From Candidatus Altimarinota bacterium (GTDB taxonomy: Bacteria; Patescibacteriota; Gracilibacteria; UM-FILTER-43-11): 9,127 bases of DNA. Under the pieces are notes generated by a model, which was not told where the DNA came from, did not search any database, and was given only the letters and a program-made list of their open reading frames with translations. Each line of letters begins with the position of its first letter. The first letter of the stretch is position 1. The position numbers were made by a program, and so were the translations under genes. The stretch spans positions 1 through 9,127 of the forward strand of contig JAOZLT010000045.1 of the NCBI GenBank assembly GCA_029934675.1. Reading direction: 5' to 3'. Of the stretch, positions 5,095 through 9,127 are shown piece by piece.

Positions 5095-8000
5095 ATGTCA
5101 CATATCAAGACACAAAAGGGGCACGATGAGTTTAATGCAATAACTTTGTCGGTTGCTAATCCGGATGAAATTTTGAAATGGTCTCATGGAGAAGTAACAA
5201 AACCTGAAACCATTAATTATCGCACTCAAAAACCAGAAAGAGATGGGTTGTTTTGCGAGAGAACATTCGGGCCTACAAAAAACTGGGAATGTTATTGTGG
5301 AAAATATAAACGTATTCGTTATAAGGGCGTTGTTTGTGAAAAATGTGGAGTTGAAGTTACTCGTTCGATTGTTAGAAGAGAGCGAATGGGGCATATAAGT
5401 TTGGCAGTTCCTGTTACTCATATTTGGTTTTTAAGATCAACACCAAGCCGTATCGGACTTCTTTTGGATTTACCGATAAAGGCTATTGAACAGGTAATTT
5501 ATTTTGCAGCATATATTGTTATAAGCGTTGATGATGATGGAAGAAAAGAAGTTATAGAACAGTTAGAGAAAGATTATCAGGTTTATAAAAAGCAGATTCA
5601 GGAAGAATTTAAGCAGAAAGAGGCTGAATTTAAGATTAAGAAACGAGATAAAACACTGAAGTCAAATAAGGGGGATACTGATGAAAATTTATCAGTTGAG
5701 GATTTATTGAAGCTTGAAGATTCATTTGCTCAGAAGGTTGAAGAGTTGGATCAGCAGCATAATCAGGCAAAGGAAGAGCTTGAAGATTTAGGAGTGGGTA
5801 AAGTAATTGGAGAGCTTGAATATCGTGAGCTTTCGATGAAGTTTGGTCATATATTTCGTGCAGGTACAGGGGCTGAATCAATTCGTCAGATTTTAGAATT
5901 AATTAATCTTGAGGAATATACTAAAAAATTACAAGAAGAATATGTCCAGAGTACTGGGCAGAGACAGAAGAAGTTAAATAAGCGTATACGTTTTGCAAGT
6001 TCTTTGAATAAAGCAGGAATTAGGCCAGAGTGGATGGTTATAACGCAACTTCCAATTATTCCGCCAGATTTACGTCCTATGGTACAGCTTGATGGTGGAA
6101 GATTTGCCGCAAGTGATTTGAATGACTTGTATCGTCGTGTTATTAATCGTAATAATCGATTAAAGCGTCTTATGGCAATTGGTGCTCCGGAAGTTATTTG
6201 TCGAAATGAAAAACGAATGCTTCAGGAGGCAGTAGATGTACTTTTTAATAACCAGCCTCGTGGAGGAAAAAGTGCTTTTATGGCTGGCGATAAGCGAAAA
6301 TTAAGATCTCTTTCTGATATGCTTAAGGGTAAGCAAGGACGGTTTCGTCAGAATTTGCTTGGTAAACGTGTTGATTATTCAGGTCGTTCTGTGATTGTAG
6401 TAGGACCTAATCTTAAACTTCATCAGTGTGGACTTCCTAAAGAGATGGCATTGAAGTTATTTAAACCTTTTGTAATTGGTCAATTAATTCGTGATGAACA
6501 TGCTCATAATGTTAAGGGTGCTGAACGCTTGATTGATGCTGGGAAGAAAGAAGTTTGGGATATTTTAGAAAAAGAGATTAAAAATCGTGTAGTTCTTTTA
6601 AATCGTGCGCCAACTCTTCATCGTTTAGGTATTCAAGCTTTTCATCCTGTACTTATCGAAGGTAAGGCAATTCAAATTCATCCTTTGGTGTGTGCGGCTT
6701 TTAATGCGGATTTTGATGGAGATCAAATGGCTGTTCATCTTCCATTATCTGAAAATGCTCAGAAGGAGTCACAAAAACTCATGCTTTCTTCTAAAAACTT
6801 ATTGAAACCGTCTGCTGGAGAGCCGATAATTACGCCTTCTCAAGATATGGTGTTGGGTATTTATTATCTAACAAAAGCTATTAAAGGTAAGGTTGGAGAA
6901 GGAATGATATTCGGAAATATTAGTGATGCTGTGAATCATTATCGTATGGGTAATGTAGATTTACATGCAATAATTAGAGGTAGAGTTAATGGTGAAATTT
7001 ATGAAACCACAGTAGGTAGAATGATTTTTAATAGCTTTATTCCTGATGAGCTTGGTTATATAAATGACCCTGTTGGTAAAGGGGGATTACATAAACTTTT
7101 ATCGGATTGTTTAGAGAAAGTTGGGTCTGAGGCTACAAGTACAATGGCAGATGAGTTTAAGCGAGTTGGATTTAAGTTTGCTACAAAATCTGGTTTAAGT
7201 ATTTCTGTTTCAGATATGATTTCACCAGATAATCGAGATGAGAAAGTAAATGAGGCAGATTTGAAAGTTAAAAAAATCAATAATCAATATTGGAAAGGGT
7301 GGATTACTGAAGAAGAACGTTATCATCATGCGATTCGAACGTGGTCATCTTTGAAAAACGATATAACGAATAGTATGATTGAAACTTTTGCAAAAGAACC
7401 AGAAAATCATATATATTATATGATTGATTCTGGAGCGCGTGGTAATTGGGGACAAATTACACAGCTTTGTGGAATGAAGGGGCTAGTTGCCAATCCAAGT
7501 GGAAAAACTATTGAACTTCCTATTAAGTCCAATTTAAAAGGTGGATTTTCTATTTTGGAATACTTTATTGCTACTCATGGTGGACGAAAAGGTAAATCTG
7601 ATACTGCGCTAAAAACTGCTGAAGCAGGGTATCTTACTCGTCGTTTGGTGGACGCTGTACAAGATGTGGTAATAAAAGAGCCTGATTGTGGCTCGGAGCA
7701 TAAACACTTGATAACTCGCGCAGAAAGTGAGCAAATTGGGGAGAGCTTTGAAAAACGTGTTTACGGCAGAACTTTAATGGAACCAATTATTCATCCTAAA
7801 ACAGGAGAGGTTATTTTGGATGCGGGTGAGGAAATTGATAATAAAATACTTCCTCAGTTAAAAGAATTAGGAATAGACGAAGTCAAAGTAAGTAGTATTA
7901 TGACTTGTAAAACTGAAAATGGTATTTGCCAAAAATGTTATGGTAAGGATTTGGGTACAAACAGGACTGTTCAATTAGGTACTGCTGTTGGTATTATTGC

Positions 8001-8979
8001 CGCTCAAAGTATTGGCGAACCGGGAACTCAGCTTACAATGCGTACGTTCCATATGGGTGGTGTTGCAGAAGGTTCGGATATTACTCAGGGGCTTACGCGT
8101 GTAGAAGAGCTCTTTGAAGCTCGTTCACCGCGTTTGAATGCGACTCTTTCTGATATAGATGGGCAAGTAAACGTTAAGCAAAAGAAAGACAAGATAGAAG
8201 TTACAGTTTTGGGACAAGAAGTTGATAATGATGAATATAATATTCCAAAAAAGTATGATTTTCTTGTTAAAAAAGGTGATGAGATAAAGGTAAAACAAGT
8301 ACTTGCAAAGTCAAAAGTAGATAAAAGCAGTATTAAATCTAAGGTGGATGGAAAAGTAATAAAGGTTGAGAAAAATTTAATTATTGTAAAACATAATGAA
8401 AAACAGGTAAAAATTTATGAATTTGGGAATAGAGAGCGTCTTCAAGTTACCAATAAGCAATTAATAGCAAAAGGCACACCTCTTAATCGTGGTCATTTAA
8501 ATTTACAAGAATTATTACAACTTACAGATCCTTATACTGTTCAGAAATATATTACGACTGAAGTTCAGCATATATATGCATCTCAAGGGCAAACTATTAA
8601 CGATAAACATATTGAAATTATTGTTAAGCAGATGTTTTCTAAATTTCGAATTATATATCCTGGAGATAGTGAATTTTTATCAGGAGAAACTACTAGTGCT
8701 GCAAAATTTGAAAGGATTAATGAACAGCTTTATAAATCAAAAAAAGAAGAGATGATGGGAGAGCGTTTATTATTGGGTATTTCACGTATAGCCATAATGA
8801 CAGATAGCTGGCTTTCAGCTGCTTCCTTCCAAGAAACTATCCGCGTACTTGTTGAAGCTTCGACTACAAAAAGTATGGATTTATTAAAAGGCTTGAAAGA
8901 AAACGTAATTATTGGTAAGTTAATCCCCGCTGGTGAAATTTATAGACAGCAATATGCTAAAAATACAAAAACAAAATAA
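5095..8979 (+). CDS. rpoC: DNA-directed RNA polymerase subunit beta-prime
   Basis: This is the beta-prime subunit of core RNA polymerase, which carries the catalytic metal. At 1294 aa it is longer than B. subtilis beta-prime (about 1200) and shorter than the E. coli one (1407). In order: the N-terminal zinc ribbon with C66, C68, C81 and C84; the catalytic NADFDGDQ motif with D539, D541 and D543; the bridge-helix region starting near G780-A781-R782-G783; the second zinc site C865, C938, C945 and C948; and the trigger loop with M982, R983 and H986. The C-terminus keeps SWLSAASFQET and GLKENVIIGKLIPAG. The large E. coli-type insert in the trigger loop is absent. Residues about 149-232 form a Lys/Glu/Gln-rich segment that looks like a coiled coil, longer than in B. 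subtilis and similar in position to the one in actinobacteria. The ATG at 5095 has no Shine-Dalgarno motif and is preceded by AATTAAAATTAT. Confidence 0.98.
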   Translation: MSHIKTQKGHDEFNAITLSVANPDEILKWSHGEVTKPETINYRTQKPERDGLFCERTFGPTKNWECYCGKYKRIRYKGVVCEKCGVEVTRSIVRRERMGHISLAVPVTHIWFLRSTPSRIGLLLDLPIKAIEQVIYFAAYIVISVDDDGRKEVIEQLEKDYQVYKKQIQEEFKQKEAEFKIKKRDKTLKSNKGDTDENLSVEDLLKLEDSFAQKVEELDQQHNQAKEELEDLGVGKVIGELEYRELSMKFGHIFRAGTGAESIRQILELINLEEYTKKLQEEYVQSTGQRQKKLNKRIRFASSLNKAGIRPEWMVITQLPIIPPDLRPMVQLDGGRFAASDLNDLYRRVINRNNRLKRLMAIGAPEVICRNEKRMLQEAVDVLFNNQPRGGKSAFMAGDKRKLRSLSDMLKGKQGRFRQNLLGKRVDYSGRSVIVVGPNLKLHQCGLPKEMALKLFKPFVIGQLIRDEHAHNVKGAERLIDAGKKEVWDILEKEIKNRVVLLNRAPTLHRLGIQAFHPVLIEGKAIQIHPLVCAAFNADFDGDQMAVHLPLSENAQKESQKLMLSSKNLLKPSAGEPIITPSQDMVLGIYYLTKAIKGKVGEGMIFGNISDAVNHYRMGNVDLHAIIRGRVNGEIYETTVGRMIFNSFIPDELGYINDPVGKGGLHKLLSDCLEKVGSEATSTMADEFKRVGFKFATKSGLSISVSDMISPDNRDEKVNEADLKVKKINNQYWKGWITEEERYHHAIRTWSSLKNDITNSMIETFAKEPENHIYYMIDSGARGNWGQITQLCGMKGLVANPSGKTIELPIKSNLKGGFSILEYFIATHGGRKGKSDTALKTAEAGYLTRRLVDAVQDVVIKEPDCGSEHKHLITRAESEQIGESFEKRVYGRTLMEPIIHPKTGEVILDAGEEIDNKILPQLKELGIDEVKVSSIMTCKTENGICQKCYGKDLGTNRTVQLGTAVGIIAAQSIGEPGTQLTMRTFHMGGVAEGSDITQGLTRVEELFEARSPRLNATLSDIDGQVNVKQKKDKIEVTVLGQEVDNDEYNIPKKYDFLVKKGDEIKVKQVLAKSKVDKSSIKSKVDGKVIKVEKNLIIVKHNEKQVKIYEFGNRERLQVTNKQLIAKGTPLNRGHLNLQELLQLTDPYTVQKYITTEVQHIYASQGQTINDKHIEIIVKQMFSKFRIIYPGDSEFLSGETTSAAKFERINEQLYKSKKEEMMGERLLLGISRIAIMTDSWLSAASFQETIRVLVEASTTKSMDLLKGLKENVIIGKLIPAGEIYRQQYAKNTKTK

Positions 8980-9012
8980 TTTCAGATTTCTTATTTCAGA
9001 TTTCTGATTCAA
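8979..9012 (+). repeat. Post-stop tandem repeat after rpoC (ATTTCAGATTTCTK x2)
   Basis: ATTTCAGATTTCTT (8979-8992) is followed directly by ATTTCAGATTTCTG (8993-9006) and then ATTCAA (9007-9012). The first base overlaps the last base of the rpoC stop codon. Unit length, order and the trailing ATTCAA match the repeat after rpoB. The second copy also contains a short inverted repeat, TCAGA (8996-9000) and TCTGA (9003-9007). The spacer continues with ATTTTTCATTTA (9027-9038), a 12-mer also present after rpoB at 4554-4565. No terminator is seen. Confidence 0.85.
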
Positions 9013-9048
9013 GTTTAATATTTATTATTTTTCATTTAAATAACGATT

Positions 9049-9127
9049 ATGCCGACAATTAATCAATTAATTCGCAAAGGAAGGAAGAATCCTGCTGATA
9101 AGAGCAAGTCTCCAGCTTTGCAATATA
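9049..9127 (+). CDS. rpsL: 30S ribosomal protein S12, N-terminal part only
   Basis: S12 is a small-subunit ribosomal protein at the decoding centre. The first 26 residues, MPTINQLIRKGRKN followed by PADKSKSPALQY, match the strongly conserved S12 N-terminus. The gene is cut by the right edge, so the loop residues that influence streptomycin response are not visible. It starts 69 nt after the rpoC stop codon in the same direction. This is the common bacterial order of rpoC followed by rpsL, usually leading into rpsG and fusA. The spacer shows no promoter or terminator of note, so read-through from rpoC is likely. There is no Shine-Dalgarno motif before the ATG. Confidence 0.95.
   Translation, partial: MPTINQLIRKGRKNPADKSKSPALQY

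Noticed and set aside
5098..5421. 107-codon - strand frame opposite the rpoC start
   Set aside because: Antisense of the conserved zinc-ribbon region, with no independent support.
5636..5881. 81-codon - strand frame inside rpoC
   Set aside because: Leu/Gln/Pro-rich antisense of the coiled-coil segment.
7056..7280. 74-codon - strand frame inside rpoC
   Set aside because: A shadow of the coding strand with no start signal.
677..8979. Alternative genetic code (UGA as Gly or Trp, as in some CPR and mollicutes)
   Set aside because: No in-frame TGA occurs in rpoB, ssb or rpoC; TGG encodes the conserved tryptophans and GGN the conserved glycines.

Overview
The window is an AT-rich bacterial chromosomal segment carrying the core RNA polymerase genes in the order rpoB - ssb - rpoC - rpsL (start only), all on the + strand. 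A divergent gene on the - strand is cut by the left edge. Both polymerase subunits read as full-length, intact proteins with all catalytic and zinc-binding residues present. TGG is the tryptophan codon and all three complete genes stop at TAA, so the standard genetic code fits. No transposon, CRISPR array, phage gene, tRNA or rRNA is visible. I think the host is most likely a Patescibacteria/CPR (Parcubacteria-like) bacterium. The grounds are the AT-rich sequence, the lack of Shine-Dalgarno motifs before every recognisable gene, the insertions in both subunits, and the short repetitive T-rich spacers. This is an inference; no ribosomal RNA is present to confirm it.

Layout. 1-155: N-terminus of an unidentified Pro/Gln-rich protein (- strand), with its own promoter at 190-218. 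156-676: a 521-base divergent intergenic region. It contains that promoter, two G-rich direct repeats, a doubtful 43-codon ORF with a strong Shine-Dalgarno motif, an AT-rich block, and a perfect-consensus sigma70-type promoter at 444-471. From there a leader of about 200 nt runs to rpoB, with a long-range stem and an 8-bp tandem repeat. 677-4519: rpoB. 4612-5052: ssb. 5095-8979: rpoC. 9049 onward: rpsL.

The gene set looks like one transcription unit driven from 444-471. RpoB and RpoC form the catalytic core of RNA polymerase, and S12 starts what is probably a ribosomal protein operon. The unusual member is ssb, a single-stranded-DNA-binding protein placed between the two polymerase genes. Each of the three spacers opens, at or within a few bases of the stop codon, with a tandem duplication of a 14-15 bp pyrimidine-rich unit. 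The unit is nearly identical after rpoB and rpoC. No GC-rich hairpin terminator interrupts the cluster.

Most worth a second look are the ssb insertion, the post-stop tandem repeats, the duplicated module inserted in RpoB just after the rifampicin region, and the structured rpoB leader.
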